Below are positions 18,091 to 27,777 of a DNA stretch of 64,000 bases, piece after piece. The stretch spans positions 1 to 64,000 of the forward strand of contig CAZOPR010000005.1 of assembly GCA_964581895.1 (NCBI GenBank), in the 5' to 3' direction. Origin of the DNA: Exilispira sp964581895 (GTDB taxonomy: Bacteria; Spirochaetota; JAAYUW01). The translations under genes were made by a program, and so were the position numbers. The notes under the pieces are model-generated. The model saw only the letters and a list, made by a program, of their open reading frames with translations, was not told where the DNA came from and did no database searches. The number at the start of each line of letters is the position of its first letter. The stretch's first letter is position 1.

Positions 18091-18567
18091 ATGGCAGTTC
18101 AAAAATACACTATTTTCAACCTCGAAAATGAATTTTATGCTATACCTATATCTAAGATACAGGAGATAATAAGCTTTACACCAATAACTCCACTACATGA
18201 TGTAAGTAATTTCTTAAAAGGAGTTATAAATCTTCGCGGAAGGATTATACCTGTTATAGATTTGAGACTAAAATTTGGTTTGCCAGAAAAGCCATATACA
18301 GACAGAACTATCTTTATTATTGTAGAACTTATTAGTGGAGATAACACTTCACATATAGGGTTAATAGTTGATTCTATAAGAGAGGTCGTTGAGATAGATG
18401 ATCAACAGATAGAAAAGACTGCTGAAAAAGGATATAAATTTTTTAAGGGTAAATATTTGCATGCAATTACACAGATAAACAACAATATGATTATGATATT
18501 GAATCTTGAAAATATATTATCTACAGAAGAGATTATTGAGATTAATAAACAGACTGATGGTGAATAA
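18091..18567 (+). CDS. cheW: Chemotaxis coupling protein CheW
   Basis: A 158-residue adaptor that links chemoreceptors to CheA. The single CheW domain shows the typical FNLENEFYAIPISKIQEII opening, LKGVINLRGRIIPVIDLRLKFGL in the middle and a final strand with MIMILNLENIL. The RGRIIPVIDLR segment holds the conserved Arg that contacts receptors. Start: ATG 18091 with GGGGGT just upstream; the earlier in-frame TTG at 18079 has no ribosome site. It is followed after 62 bases by an MCP gene. Confidence 0.94.
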   Translation: MAVQKYTIFNLENEFYAIPISKIQEIISFTPITPLHDVSNFLKGVINLRGRIIPVIDLRLKFGLPEKPYTDRTIFIIVELISGDNTSHIGLIVDSIREVVEIDDQQIEKTAEKGYKFFKGKYLHAITQINNNMIMILNLENILSTEEIIEINKQTDGE

Positions 18568-18629
18568 TTGATGAGAAATAATATAAATTGAAGAATATAT
18601 AATTTTATAATATAACCAGGAGGAACATC

Positions 18630-20294
18630 ATGTGGAAAAATTTGAATCTAAAAGCAAAGCTATTATTTGGATTTATAGTTGTTGCATTACTTGTTTTAGT
18701 TGTTGGGGTTGTAGGTTTTATAGCTATTCAAAATATTAATAATAATTTAAGTTCACTTGCATTTGAATCAATTCCTTCAATTGTCGATTTAGAAGTTTTA
18801 CTTGTGCGTCAAGAAAGAATAAAAACTGCAATACGAACACTCTTATCCCCATATTTAGCAAAAGAAGATAGACAAAGACAGTTTGATGATATCCAAAAAG
18901 CAAGGGATGAGTATAACAAAGCAATTGAGGATTATGATAAAATAGCAAGAACAGCAGAAGAAGATAAGCTCTACAAGGATTTTTTGGAAAAAAATAATTT
19001 TTTAAAAGAATCAAACAATAAATTAATTGAAAGATTTAAAAAACTGGACAACATAAATGATAATAAGATATTTCTGGAAGAACTTCAATCAATCATAAAC
19101 GAGGTTATGACTGGAGGAAATGAAGAGGCAGATAATGCCTCTGATGAAGCCTTAACAAAACTAATAGAATATGTAAAAGAGTACTATGGTAATGAGCTTC
19201 CTAAAAAAGCTATTAATACTTCACAAACTTTAATAATTTTAATGCTATCTGTTGCAGCTATATCTTTTATATTTGCTATCTTATTAGGTATCTTTTTAGG
19301 AAATAGTATTTCAAAATCTTTGATAAAAAATGACGATGAAATCACAAAATCATCAAGTCAGCTTGAGTCAGCTTCAACACAGGTCTCATCAGCAAGTCAG
19401 GAACTTTCAAGTGGAGCAAGTGAGCTTGCAAGTAGTGTAGAAGAGATAACAAGTAGTATGGAAGAACTTCAATCTATCATTGAGTCTAATACAAAGAGTG
19501 TAAATGAAGCAGAAATACTTATGAAAGAAACTAACCAAAACGCCTCAAACTCAGCAAAACAAATTGAGGAATTACAAAAAGCTATGAACTTGATAAACGA
19601 GAATGCAAAAAAAATAGTAAAGATAAACAAAGTAATAGATGATATTGCATTTCAGACAAATATTCTTGCTTTAAACGCGGCAGTTGAAGCTGCGAGAGCA
19701 GGAGATGCTGGAAGAGGTTTTTCTGTGGTTGCAGAGCAGGTGAAATCTTTGGCTCAGAAGAGTGCAGAAGCAGCAAAGGAAACAACAGATTTGATTGAAA
19801 ATGTTGTAGAAAGTATAAATTCTGGAGAAGAAAAATTAAACACTGTAAAAGAAGGTTCTGTTAAGGTTAGTGAATCTGCTAATAAAGTAAACATCTTGCT
19901 TGATGAGATAAATAAAGCATTTAAAGAGCAAGCAAAAGGTGCTACACAGGTCACAAAGGCTATATCTCAGGTGAATACTGTTGTGCAGCAGACAGCAGCA
20001 TCAAGTGAAGAAACAGCTTCATCGAGCGAAGAGATGCTTTCACAAGTAGAACAGCTTAGAGATATTGTTTTATCATTAAATACTATAGTACTTGGTGATA
20101 AAGAAGCTCAAAAGATAAAAAACAAAACAAATGAAGCAAAAGAAAAAAATAAGACAAATGATAAAAAGTTAATAGATGATGCACATAAAGTTAGAGAAGA
20201 TTTGAAAAAAATTAAAAGTAAAGAAATGGAAAAAGAGATAGATATTGTTAAACCAGAAGACAAGATACCTTTAGATGATTTTAAGGATTTTTAG
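18630..20294 (+). CDS. Methyl-accepting chemotaxis protein with four-helix sensor
   Basis: A 554-residue transmembrane chemoreceptor. Helix one is at about 10-32. Residues 35-190 form a helical periplasmic domain of the four-helix-bundle type (LLVRQERIKTAIRTLLSP and following). Helix two is at about 200-223. No clear HAMP domain follows; the chain goes straight into a Ser-rich signalling coiled coil. The hairpin tip IDDIAFQTNILALNAAVEAARAG is canonical and should bind CheA and CheW. Gln/Glu-Ser-rich stretches on both sides are likely methylation and deamidation sites for CheR, CheB and CheD encoded downstream. AGGAGG precedes the ATG. The tail ends in a charged linker with no CheR-docking pentapeptide. 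Confidence 0.92.
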   Translation: MWKNLNLKAKLLFGFIVVALLVLVVGVVGFIAIQNINNNLSSLAFESIPSIVDLEVLLVRQERIKTAIRTLLSPYLAKEDRQRQFDDIQKARDEYNKAIEDYDKIARTAEEDKLYKDFLEKNNFLKESNNKLIERFKKLDNINDNKIFLEELQSIINEVMTGGNEEADNASDEALTKLIEYVKEYYGNELPKKAINTSQTLIILMLSVAAISFIFAILLGIFLGNSISKSLIKNDDEITKSSSQLESASTQVSSASQELSSGASELASSVEEITSSMEELQSIIESNTKSVNEAEILMKETNQNASNSAKQIEELQKAMNLINENAKKIVKINKVIDDIAFQTNILALNAAVEAARAGDAGRGFSVVAEQVKSLAQKSAEAAKETTDLIENVVESINSGEEKLNTVKEGSVKVSESANKVNILLDEINKAFKEQAKGATQVTKAISQVNTVVQQTAASSEETASSSEEMLSQVEQLRDIVLSLNTIVLGDKEAQKIKNKTNEAKEKNKTNDKKLIDDAHKVREDLKKIKSKEMEKEIDIVKPEDKIPLDDFKDF

Positions 20295-20365
20295 TTGATT
20301 AATTTTTTCCTTTAATTTGTTCTATTAATTGCTAATTTTATTATTTTTATTATATTTTTCGAATG

Positions 20366-20374
20366 TGATATAAT
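20366..20374 (+). promoter_or_regulatory. Extended -10 promoter element inside the che operon
   Basis: TGATATAAT is an exact extended -10 (TGN-TATAAT). It lies 32 bases before the next gene and overlaps an 8-bp inverted repeat (TGATATAA at 20366-20373 with TTATATCA at 20380-20387). No good -35 is seen. It could give the second half of the operon its own, possibly regulated, start. Confidence 0.5.
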
Positions 20375-20405
20375 TTGTTTTATATCATATAAGAAGGAGT
20401 AAATT

Positions 20406-21917
20406 TTGATAAATAATATTAAAAAAGTAAAAATATATTCTATTATCTCTTTTTTCGTAATGATTTTTGCTTTTATTGCAAATCTGATTTATTTTATTTA
20501 TGTTAAAAAATTAATATTAATAAATATATATTTATTCCCTTTAATCTTTATTTTAAACCTCTTTATTCTTTTTACTATATTTATGCTTCAAATTAAAATA
20601 AAGAAATTATCAGAACAAATAGAGATTAAATATGAAGAAGATGAAAAAACTATTAATGAAAATAAAAAAGAATTAATAAAAATAGCATTAGAAATTAAAG
20701 ATCAATTGAATGAAATAAATTCTAAAATTAATTTTGAAAATTTTAATATTGATTTAGATGAATTTCATATTCAGTTTGATAAGATTTCTCAAAAAAATTC
20801 GATTGATGACCAAAATTATGATTATTTAAGTTGTATAAATAATCTTAAAAATAATTTTAACTTTTTAAAGAAATTAATATCTTCATATAATGAATTCGTA
20901 ATAGTAGAAAAAGAAAAAGCTATTAAATCTTTTATACCTGATAATATTTGTAATTTTTGTATTATAAATGAGATATTCCAAAGTTACGCAAAATATACAA
21001 AAGATGATATATTATTGAAATATAAAAAAATTTTAACTGATTTTGAAAAATTAAATGAAAATTTGGATAACACGAATAAATATTTTATTGATAAAATAGA
21101 AAAATATAACAATGAGCAAAAAGCATTTGATGAAAAAATCAATGAAAATAAAAATGCAAATGCGATACATTATCAAAGCACAACAAAGCTTATAGATAAT
21201 TTTGTTTCTTCAATTGATATTTATTTTAAAAAATTTCAGGATTTTAATATTATCATTAAAAATATTGATGAAATATTTTCAAAGATAAAAGTATTATCAT
21301 TAAATCTTAATATTGAAGCTGTTAAATCTCATAATGATGCATTTATAGTTATATCAAAAGAGTTCCAAAGTTTAATTTCTGAGATAGAAAAATTTAACGG
21401 AGAAATTTTGAAAGATACTGAAAATTCTATAAAATCAATAATAAATGAAAAAGCTGAAAAACAAAAAGAAATAGAATCATTTTTACAATATCATGAATAT
21501 TCTAATAACTTAAAATCTGAAACTGATACTTTAAACAAAAAAATTAATTTAATCTTCAAGGAAATGTTAGACTTTATAACTACAAATCAAGAAAATAATA
21601 GAAAAGAAATGTATAATTTATTCAAAAATACTCAGATGTTAAATATCAATCTTGAGGTGATTCAAGATTTATACAATATGTTAGATGCAGTTTTAACAAA
21701 TAGTATAGATAAAGTTCATAACAAAATAGGAGGAAAATTAGGATTATGCATAACACCTGATAAAAAGAAAGAAAGATATAAAGAAATCTTTGATATTATT
21801 AAAACTAAAATAACTTTAAAAAAAGAAGATGAAATATTAAATATTTTATATAAAAAATTTACAGGAGAAGAAAAAAAGATAGGGGAACATATATCAGAAG
21901 ATTTTATTATTTTTTAA
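20406..21917 (+). CDS. Degenerate MCP-like membrane coiled-coil protein
   Basis: A 503-residue protein with two N-terminal transmembrane helices (about 10-30 and 38-60) and almost no loop between them. A long Lys/Glu/Asn coiled coil follows. At about residues 285-325 the sequence IDEIFSKIKVLSLNLNIEAVKSHNDAFIVISKEFQSLI aligns with the MCP tip (IDDIAFQTNILALNAAVEAARAGDAGRGFSVVAEQVKSL of the gene before), but the invariant Ala, Gly and Arg residues are replaced. It is therefore a receptor relative that has lost the normal sensor and most tip residues. Start TTG 20406 has AAGGAG six bases upstream. It lies between mcp and cheR. It may scaffold the array or signal with altered partners; function unknown. 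Confidence 0.6.
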   Translation: MINNIKKVKIYSIISFFVMIFAFIANLIYFIYVKKLILINIYLFPLIFILNLFILFTIFMLQIKIKKLSEQIEIKYEEDEKTINENKKELIKIALEIKDQLNEINSKINFENFNIDLDEFHIQFDKISQKNSIDDQNYDYLSCINNLKNNFNFLKKLISSYNEFVIVEKEKAIKSFIPDNICNFCIINEIFQSYAKYTKDDILLKYKKILTDFEKLNENLDNTNKYFIDKIEKYNNEQKAFDEKINENKNANAIHYQSTTKLIDNFVSSIDIYFKKFQDFNIIIKNIDEIFSKIKVLSLNLNIEAVKSHNDAFIVISKEFQSLISEIEKFNGEILKDTENSIKSIINEKAEKQKEIESFLQYHEYSNNLKSETDTLNKKINLIFKEMLDFITTNQENNRKEMYNLFKNTQMLNINLEVIQDLYNMLDAVLTNSIDKVHNKIGGKLGLCITPDKKKERYKEIFDIIKTKITLKKEDEILNILYKKFTGEEKKIGEHISEDFIIF

Positions 21918-21938
21918 TGTAAAAAAAGGATTATCTTA

Positions 21939-22778
21939 ATGGTAGATGAAGCAAAGTTAAGCGATAATACTTTTAATAAGATTGCAGATTATTTTTATAA
22001 GCATACTGGAATCTTATTAAAAGTGCAAAAAAAGTATCTTGTAGAAAATAGACTTGAAAGACATATAGGCAAGGATAATAGATTTAAAAGTTTTGAAGAT
22101 TTTTATAAAGCTCTAATCGAAGATAGAACTGGTGAGATAAAATCTCTTTTATTCCAATCTTTAACAACAAACTGGACCTTTTTCTTTAGGGAAAATATTC
22201 ATTTTGATTTTTTGAAAAAATACCTTATTAAAAATTATGATAAAGAACCTTACATAAGAATATGGAGCGCTGGTTGCTCAACAGGTGAAGAAGCTTATAG
22301 TGCTGCAATAACCTCTTATGAAACATTACCAAATATAAATTCTTATGATTTAAAAATACTTGCAACAGATATATCTTTAAAAGTTATAAATTATGGTATT
22401 GATGGGGTTTACCATTATTCAAAAATAAAAAATAACATACCAGATAATCTTTTGAAAAAATATTTTATTTTTGATAAAGAAAATAAATCTTTTAAGGTTA
22501 AAGATCAGATAAAGGAGCTTGTACATTTTAGATATCTTAATCTTATGGAAGAAAAATATCCTTTTAAAAAAAAGTTTGATATTGTTTTTTTAAGAAATGT
22601 TTTAATATATTTTGATAGAAAAGAAAAAGAATATATTTTAAGTAAGATTTATGAATATATTAAAGAAAATGGCTATCTTATACTTGGTATGTCGGAAAGT
22701 TTGGTTGATGTAAAACATCCATTTAAAATATTAAAAAATTCTATTTATTCGAAAAAATATAAATTTGATTTTGAATAA
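21939..22778 (+). CDS. cheR: Chemotaxis methyltransferase CheR
   Basis: Methylates glutamates on chemoreceptors using S-adenosylmethionine. The 279 residues show the helical N-domain (FNKIADYFYKHTGILL), the conserved NWTFFFRE segment near 80-87 and the SAM loop IWSAGCSTGEEAYS near 109-122. Further on come LATDIS and FLRNVLIYFDR, typical of the CheR catalytic domain. It lacks a TPR extension. The gene starts 21 bases after the degenerate MCP gene. The assembly gap begins 84 bases after its stop, so what lies between it and cheD is not fully known. Confidence 0.95.
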   Translation: MVDEAKLSDNTFNKIADYFYKHTGILLKVQKKYLVENRLERHIGKDNRFKSFEDFYKALIEDRTGEIKSLLFQSLTTNWTFFFRENIHFDFLKKYLIKNYDKEPYIRIWSAGCSTGEEAYSAAITSYETLPNINSYDLKILATDISLKVINYGIDGVYHYSKIKNNIPDNLLKKYFIFDKENKSFKVKDQIKELVHFRYLNLMEEKYPFKKKFDIVFLRNVLIYFDRKEKEYILSKIYEYIKENGYLILGMSESLVDVKHPFKILKNSIYSKKYKFDFE

Positions 22779-22862
22779 AAAAAATTATAAAATAAATAAA
22801 AACAAAAAAAACAATAAAGTAAAATACAAAAATAAATAATTTTGTAAAATAAAAAGAATTAT

Positions 22863-22962
22863 NNNNNNNNNNNNNNNNNNNNNNNNNNNNNNNNNNNNNN
22901 NNNNNNNNNNNNNNNNNNNNNNNNNNNNNNNNNNNNNNNNNNNNNNNNNNNNNNNNNNNNNN
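22863..22962. other. Assembly gap (100 N)
   Basis: Exactly 100 undetermined bases, a placeholder length. Both edges lie in a 17-bp tandem repeat, which probably broke the assembly. The true distance, and whether a gene is missing, are unknown. Confidence 0.98.
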
Positions 22963-23090
22963 AAAACAAAAAGAATTATAAAACAAAAAGAATTATAAAA
23001 CAAAAAGAATTATAAAACAAAAAGAATTATAAAATAAAAAGAATTATAAAATAAAAAGAATTATAAAATAAAAAAAATTTATAAAACTAA
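22963..23090. repeat. 17-bp tandem repeat flanking the assembly gap
   Basis: Units of AAAACAAAAAGAATTAT are repeated about seven times to the right of the gap, the last ones drifting to AAAATAAAAAGAATTAT. One copy (AAAATAAAAAGAATTAT) is also seen directly left of the gap at 22846-22862. The full array is therefore longer than shown. Confidence 0.92.
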
Positions 23091-23126
23091 TAAAATACAT
23101 ATTAAAACTAAAATAGGGAAATAAAT

Positions 23127-23630
23127 ATGGTAAATAATAATTTACTACCAGAATATTTTCTTAATCCTGGAGAACTTATATTTTCAAAAAAACCAGTGGT
23201 AGTGAAAACAGTTTTAGGTTCATGTGTTGCTGTTTGTATCCACGATAAAAACTTAAATTATGGCGGAATCTGCCACTATTTACTACCAAAAGATCCTGGA
23301 AATATACATAAAAGCACAAAATATGGTGATGTTGCTATATATACTCTACTTTATAAATTTGAACAAAATAACTCCAAAATTGAGGATCTTATTGCAACTA
23401 TTATTGGTGGGGCATTTGTTGTTTTTGATGAAAGAGAGATATTTTTTATTGGAGATAGAAATATTGAAGTTGCCATTGAAATTCTTCGTAAAGAAAAAAT
23501 AAGGATAAAACAGATGCATACAGGTGGTGATCATGGAAGAAGAGTTATATTTAATACAGCTACAAATCAATTGATTGTTGAATATCTTACAAATATTACT
23601 GTTGATGACCTTTATAATCCAAATGCCTAA
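23127..23630 (+). CDS. cheD: Chemoreceptor glutamine deamidase CheD
   Basis: Deamidates glutamines on chemoreceptors to glutamates, making them methylatable. The 167 residues carry the family core: VLGSCVAVCIHD with the nucleophilic Cys, GGICHYLLP with the catalytic His, and the conserved RIKQMHTGGDHGRRVIFNTATN region near the C-terminus. The upstream ribosome site is weak (AGGGAAAT). It ends ten bases before cheB, so the two are likely co-translated. Length and motifs are normal. Confidence 0.94.
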   Translation: MVNNNLLPEYFLNPGELIFSKKPVVVKTVLGSCVAVCIHDKNLNYGGICHYLLPKDPGNIHKSTKYGDVAIYTLLYKFEQNNSKIEDLIATIIGGAFVVFDEREIFFIGDRNIEVAIEILRKEKIRIKQMHTGGDHGRRVIFNTATNQLIVEYLTNITVDDLYNPNA

Positions 23631-23640
23631 GAGGTAGCAA

Positions 23641-24699
23641 ATGTCTAAGATAAAAGTTCTTGTAGTTGACGATTCTGCTATCGTAAGAAACATACTATCA
23701 AATGCAATAGAAAATCAGCCAGATATGGAATTGTTAGGAACGGCTCCAGATCCTTACATAGCGAGAGACAAAATTGTAAGACTTGAACCTGATATCATAA
23801 CTCTTGATATCGAAATGCCAAGAATGGATGGACTGACTTTTCTTGAAAAACTTATGATATATAACCCGCTTCCAGTTATTATAGTAAGTTCTGTAACTAC
23901 CCAAGATAATCTTGCTGCCATAAAAGCACTCGAACTTGGGGCTTATGATGTTGTAAATAAGCCTGGTGTAGCTATCACTGTTGAAGAAGTAAAAGAAGAT
24001 GTTCTTCAGAAAATAAGAGCTGCTTATAAAAACAAAGATACATTTTTGGAAAAATGGAAAAATCTAAGTAATTCAATATTAAAAGAAAGACCTAAAAAAG
24101 CAAGAAGCCTTTTAACAGTAGTTAAAACGACAGAAAAACTTATTGCTATCGGTTCTTCAACAGGTGGAACTGTTGCTCTTGAGTATGTTTTTACAAATCT
24201 ACCACAAAATCTTCCGCCAATAGTTGTTGTTCAGCATATGCCAGAAACATTTACTGCTCAATTTGCAAAAAGATTAAATGAACTTTCTGAACTTACAATA
24301 AAAGAAGGAGAGCAAGATGAGCTTTTGCAGATAGGAACTGCATATATTGCACCTGGAGGTTATCATATGGAGGTAAAAAGAGTTGGTGCATCTTTATTTA
24401 TAAACTTAAATAAAAAAGAAAAGGTAAACTATCAAAGACCAGCGGTAGATCCATTATTTTTCTCTGTTGCTGAAAATGCTGGTATCAACTCTCTTGCCAT
24501 ACTTTTAACAGGTATGGGAAGGGATGGTGCAGCAGGACTTTTAAGAATAAAAGAAGCTGGTGGCAAAACAATCGCTCAGGATGAAAAAACATCTATAGTA
24601 TGGGGTATGCCAAAAGCAGCTATAGACTTAAAAGCAGCAAATGAAGTATTACCACTTGACAAAATACCAGAAAAAATAATAAATTTCGCTTCAAGCTAA
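23641..24699 (+). CDS. cheB: Chemotaxis methylesterase CheB
   Basis: Removes methyl groups from chemoreceptors and is activated by CheA. The 352 residues have an N-terminal receiver domain with VVDDSAIVRN, phospho-acceptor Asp in ITLDIEMPRMDG and Lys in VVNKPG, then a short linker and the methylesterase domain. Its catalytic triad is Ser in GSSTGG, His in VQHMPETFT and Asp in LLTGMGRDGA. GAGGTAGC lies before the ATG. It is the last gene of the che operon and converges with the polyferredoxin gene 29 bases later; no clear hairpin terminator is visible between them. Confidence 0.96.
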   Translation: MSKIKVLVVDDSAIVRNILSNAIENQPDMELLGTAPDPYIARDKIVRLEPDIITLDIEMPRMDGLTFLEKLMIYNPLPVIIVSSVTTQDNLAAIKALELGAYDVVNKPGVAITVEEVKEDVLQKIRAAYKNKDTFLEKWKNLSNSILKERPKKARSLLTVVKTTEKLIAIGSSTGGTVALEYVFTNLPQNLPPIVVVQHMPETFTAQFAKRLNELSELTIKEGEQDELLQIGTAYIAPGGYHMEVKRVGASLFINLNKKEKVNYQRPAVDPLFFSVAENAGINSLAILLTGMGRDGAAGLLRIKEAGGKTIAQDEKTSIVWGMPKAAIDLKAANEVLPLDKIPEKIINFASS

Positions 24700-24728
24700 A
24701 TTTTTCAAGTCAAAGTCTTTTTTTAATT

Positions 24729-25934
24729 TTATTTCTTGTTTTTTTCGAGATATTCTTTTATAAAAGTTCTTACATCTTCTGTTTCAAATCCATATTTAGC
24801 TTTTACATCTTTTATGGCAAGATTGAAATCTTCTTCTGTTATCTTGAATTTTTCCATGATTGCTTCTTTTGGCACTCCACTTGCTTCTGAAATCTCCTTG
24901 AAAGTGCTACTTCCTTTTATTAAAGCAGGATCGAAACTTCCAGTAGTTTGAACTTCTGTTTTTAATGTTGGTTGCATCCATTGAAATTGCCCAGTAACAG
25001 TTGTGACTCCAAGAACAATTATAAAAATAAGAGTTGTTACTAATGTTAAAGCTAAAGGAGAAATTTTTTTCTTTTTTGGACCCTCTATATAAAGTGTATC
25101 TTTAACAGGACAAGCATTTACACATTCATTACAATTTATACATTCAGATGAATTTACCTTCTCAACAGACATTACATCAATATTTACTGGACATGCCTTA
25201 TTGCAAGCTTTGCACATTATGCAGGTTTTTGTATTTCTTGTTATCTTAAACAACCCTATTTTGTTTATCAATCCTAAAAAAGCACCCATTGGGCATATAT
25301 ACTTACAAAAAAACCTATCAAATAAAAATGAACCAACTACTACAATAAAAATAAGAATCAAAAAACCTATTAAAAAATCGGTAAAAACTTCGGCTGTTAA
25401 AAGATGATTAAATGTAGCCCATGGGTCATAAGGTCTAATAACAAGCTGAATTTCAGTTGGAGTCCCAGCCTGAATAAGTTTGTAAGTAACAATAGATTGC
25501 CAAATAACAATTATTGCAAAAATAAGATATTTTAAGTATCTTAATGGTTTATCAACCTTAACTGGTATAATAAAATTTTTCTTAAATATTTTTTTCCCGA
25601 TATTTGCAAAAAACTCCTGTATTGCACCTAATGTGCAAATCTGCCCGCAAAAAGCTCTTCTAAATAAAAATGCAACTATCAATACTGCTATTATTATTAT
25701 AAAATTTGTCAGAGCAAGCCTTTTAAGTATAAATCCATACCCAACAAATGAAAAAAGCGATTCAATAGCTCCAAAAGGACAAAATGCATCAACACCCTGA
25801 ACTTTTGCAACTTTGTAAAATTGATGAAGTTGTGTTAAAGTTGTAGAAATTATAAAAATAGATAGAAGAATAAGCCATCTTACCCACCTATAAATATTCT
25901 GCTTTTTCTTATCAGACTTTTCAACATTAGCCAT
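24729..25934 (-). CDS. NapH/NosR-like membrane polyferredoxin
   Basis: A 401-residue membrane iron-sulfur protein that would pass electrons across or along the membrane. Four to five helices fill the first 240 residues, with Cys-Pro motifs between them (DAFCPFGAIESL, CGQICTLGAIQEF, FCKYICPMGAFLGL) typical of the NapH/NosR/RdxA family. Two ferredoxin clusters follow (CIMCKACNKACP and CINCNECVNACP), then one more helix. The last 70 residues form a soluble tail (DPALIKGSSTFKEISEASGVPKEAIMEKF) that resembles tails seen on other NosR-like proteins. AAGGAG precedes ATG 25934. No partner reductase is adjacent, so its electron donor and acceptor are open. Confidence 0.82.
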   Translation of the reverse strand: MANVEKSDKKKQNIYRWVRWLILLSIFIISTTLTQLHQFYKVAKVQGVDAFCPFGAIESLFSFVGYGFILKRLALTNFIIIIAVLIVAFLFRRAFCGQICTLGAIQEFFANIGKKIFKKNFIIPVKVDKPLRYLKYLIFAIIVIWQSIVTYKLIQAGTPTEIQLVIRPYDPWATFNHLLTAEVFTDFLIGFLILIFIVVVGSFLFDRFFCKYICPMGAFLGLINKIGLFKITRNTKTCIMCKACNKACPVNIDVMSVEKVNSSECINCNECVNACPVKDTLYIEGPKKKKISPLALTLVTTLIFIIVLGVTTVTGQFQWMQPTLKTEVQTTGSFDPALIKGSSTFKEISEASGVPKEAIMEKFKITEEDFNLAIKDVKAKYGFETEDVRTFIKEYLEKNKK

Positions 25935-26187
25935 AGCTCTCTCCTTTTTAGCTCATATTATTTTTATTTTTATATTATTTTTGTTTTTATACTATTTTTA
26001 TTTTAATGCTATTTTTATTTTAATGCAATATTTATTTTAACACAAATTTTCTTTAATTCAAAAAAAATTTAAGTTCTAACCAATATTTAACCTTTGATAT
26101 TTTATTTAAAAACATTAGATTTGTAATGGATTTGTAATGGATTTATAAATTCGTTAATTTCAAATTATAATTTTTTAAGGTAAATTT
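25935..26187. repeat. T-rich degenerate tandem repeat between divergent genes
   Basis: About 25955-26040 consists of loose 18-bp units such as CTATTTTTATTTTAATG. On the coding strand of the minus-strand gene this is an A-rich 5' tract. The right part carries two copies of GGATTTGTAATGGATTT-like sequence before the MutS-family gene. Confidence 0.6.
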
Positions 26188-27777
26188 ATGGCATTTATAA
26201 GCATTTTATTTGGAGAAAAAGAGCAACAAATTTATAACAAAACAAAACTTAAAGATATTAAGATTGAAGATAAAGATAAAGAACCTGAATACTTTAAGGA
26301 TTTAAGCCTTGATCATTTTGTTGCTGAACTATTAAAACATAAAGATAAATACAACTTAAAAGAGTATCTTTTCAATCCTTTATCTGATAGAGATACGATC
26401 TACTTTAGACAGGAAGTAATGCAAGATCTTGAAGGAAACGATGAACTTTTTGAAAAAATAAAGGATTTTGCACATATTATATTTGATGCTGTTAATAATG
26501 TTGAGAATGCTATCAAGTACCTTAAGGAAACTGAAGAAAAAGGCAAAAATTATCTTGAAAAAGGAAGATTCTTAAACTCATTTATAGTTTACTATTCTAA
26601 TATTGAAATTTTTGAAAAATCGCTTCAGAAGTTTGAACTTAAATCTAAGGGTCTAATAGAATTTAAAACCTATATTTCTGATTATGTAAATTCAAGTAAC
26701 TTTAAAAATCTTTTAAGCGAAGCACAAGCCTTACAAGAAGAACTAACAAAATTGAAATATTCTATGCTTATTAAAGAAAATTGCATAAAAGTAAGGAAAT
26801 ATGAAAAAGAATAAGACTATACCATAGAGATAGAGAAAATATTTGAAAAATTCAGAGATGGAGAAGCCAAAGATTATAGAAAAACATTCACTGAAGAGCC
26901 TTTTGCAGAACATGTTGAAGTTGGGGTTTTGACTTTAGTTGCCAGACTTTACCCGCAAACATTTTCTAAACTCGATAACTTTTATGAAACCAATAAAAAT
27001 TTTGTTCAAGAAAAACTTGCAAAATTCTCTAGGGAAATCCAATTTTATATTGCTTATTTAGAATATATTAAAAAGTTTAAGGAATTAGGTTTACCATTTT
27101 GCTATCCTGAAGTTGTAACTAACAAAAAAGAAATATATGGCTATGAATGCTTTGATATTTCACTTGCAAGTAAGTTAATAGAACAGGATAAAAAGATTAT
27201 ACTAAATGATTTTTACCTTGAAAAAGAAGAAAGAATAATTGTTGTGTCAGGTCCAAATCAGGGCGGGAAAACAACCTTTGCAAGGATGTTTGGGCAATTG
27301 CATTACCTTTCATCTTTAGGATATCCAGTTTGTGCAAGAAAAGCAAAACTTTTCCTTTTTGATAAAATCTTTACTCATTTTGAAAGAGAAGAAAAAGTGC
27401 AAAGCCTTCAGGGTAAATTACAAAATGATTTATTAAGAATGAAAAAAATTTTAGATAATGCAACTCAAAATAGTATAATCATTATAAATGAATTTCTCGC
27501 TTCAACTGCATTAAAAGATGCTGTTATAATCGGCAAGAAAATCATGGATGCTTTGGTAAAACTTGATGTTTTAGGCGTATGGGTAACCTTTTTAGATGAA
27601 TTAAGCAGCTATAATGAAAAAATTGTTAGCATGGTAAGCACAGTTGAACCAAAAGACCCTGTTAAAAGAAGATTTAAAATTATTAGAAAACCTGCCGATG
27701 GCCTTGCATATGCCATGCATATTGCCCAACAGTATGGACTTACATACGAAATATTGAAGGAAAAGATAAAATCATGA
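26188..27777 (+). pseudogene. MutS-family ATPase, interrupted by one in-frame stop
   Basis: A MutS-family protein without the mismatch-binding domain I: a helical core/lever region (about 40-330) and the ABC-type ATPase domain with Walker A SGPNQGGKTTF and Walker B IIIINEFLAST. The frame would be 530 codons but is split by a single TAA (26812-26814) after KVRKYEKE. The same frame goes on as DYTIEIEKIFEKF, and the protein matches the family on both sides, so nothing else is lost. A GAA-to-TAA change would explain it. As it stands the product would be 208 residues without the ATPase domain. An internal restart at 26929 is unlikely to be functional. It overlaps the next gene by four bases (ATGA). 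Confidence 0.82.

Noticed and set aside
22741..23003. Minus-strand frames of 72-81 codons running through the N gap
   Set aside because: They consist of N-derived unknown residues and translated repeat; no protein signal.
26812..26814. Recoding (selenocysteine, pyrrolysine or reassigned stop) at the TAA in the first MutS-family gene
   Set aside because: TAA is a normal stop throughout the window, relatives would have Glu there, and the neighbour paralogue shows clear frameshifts; decay is simpler.
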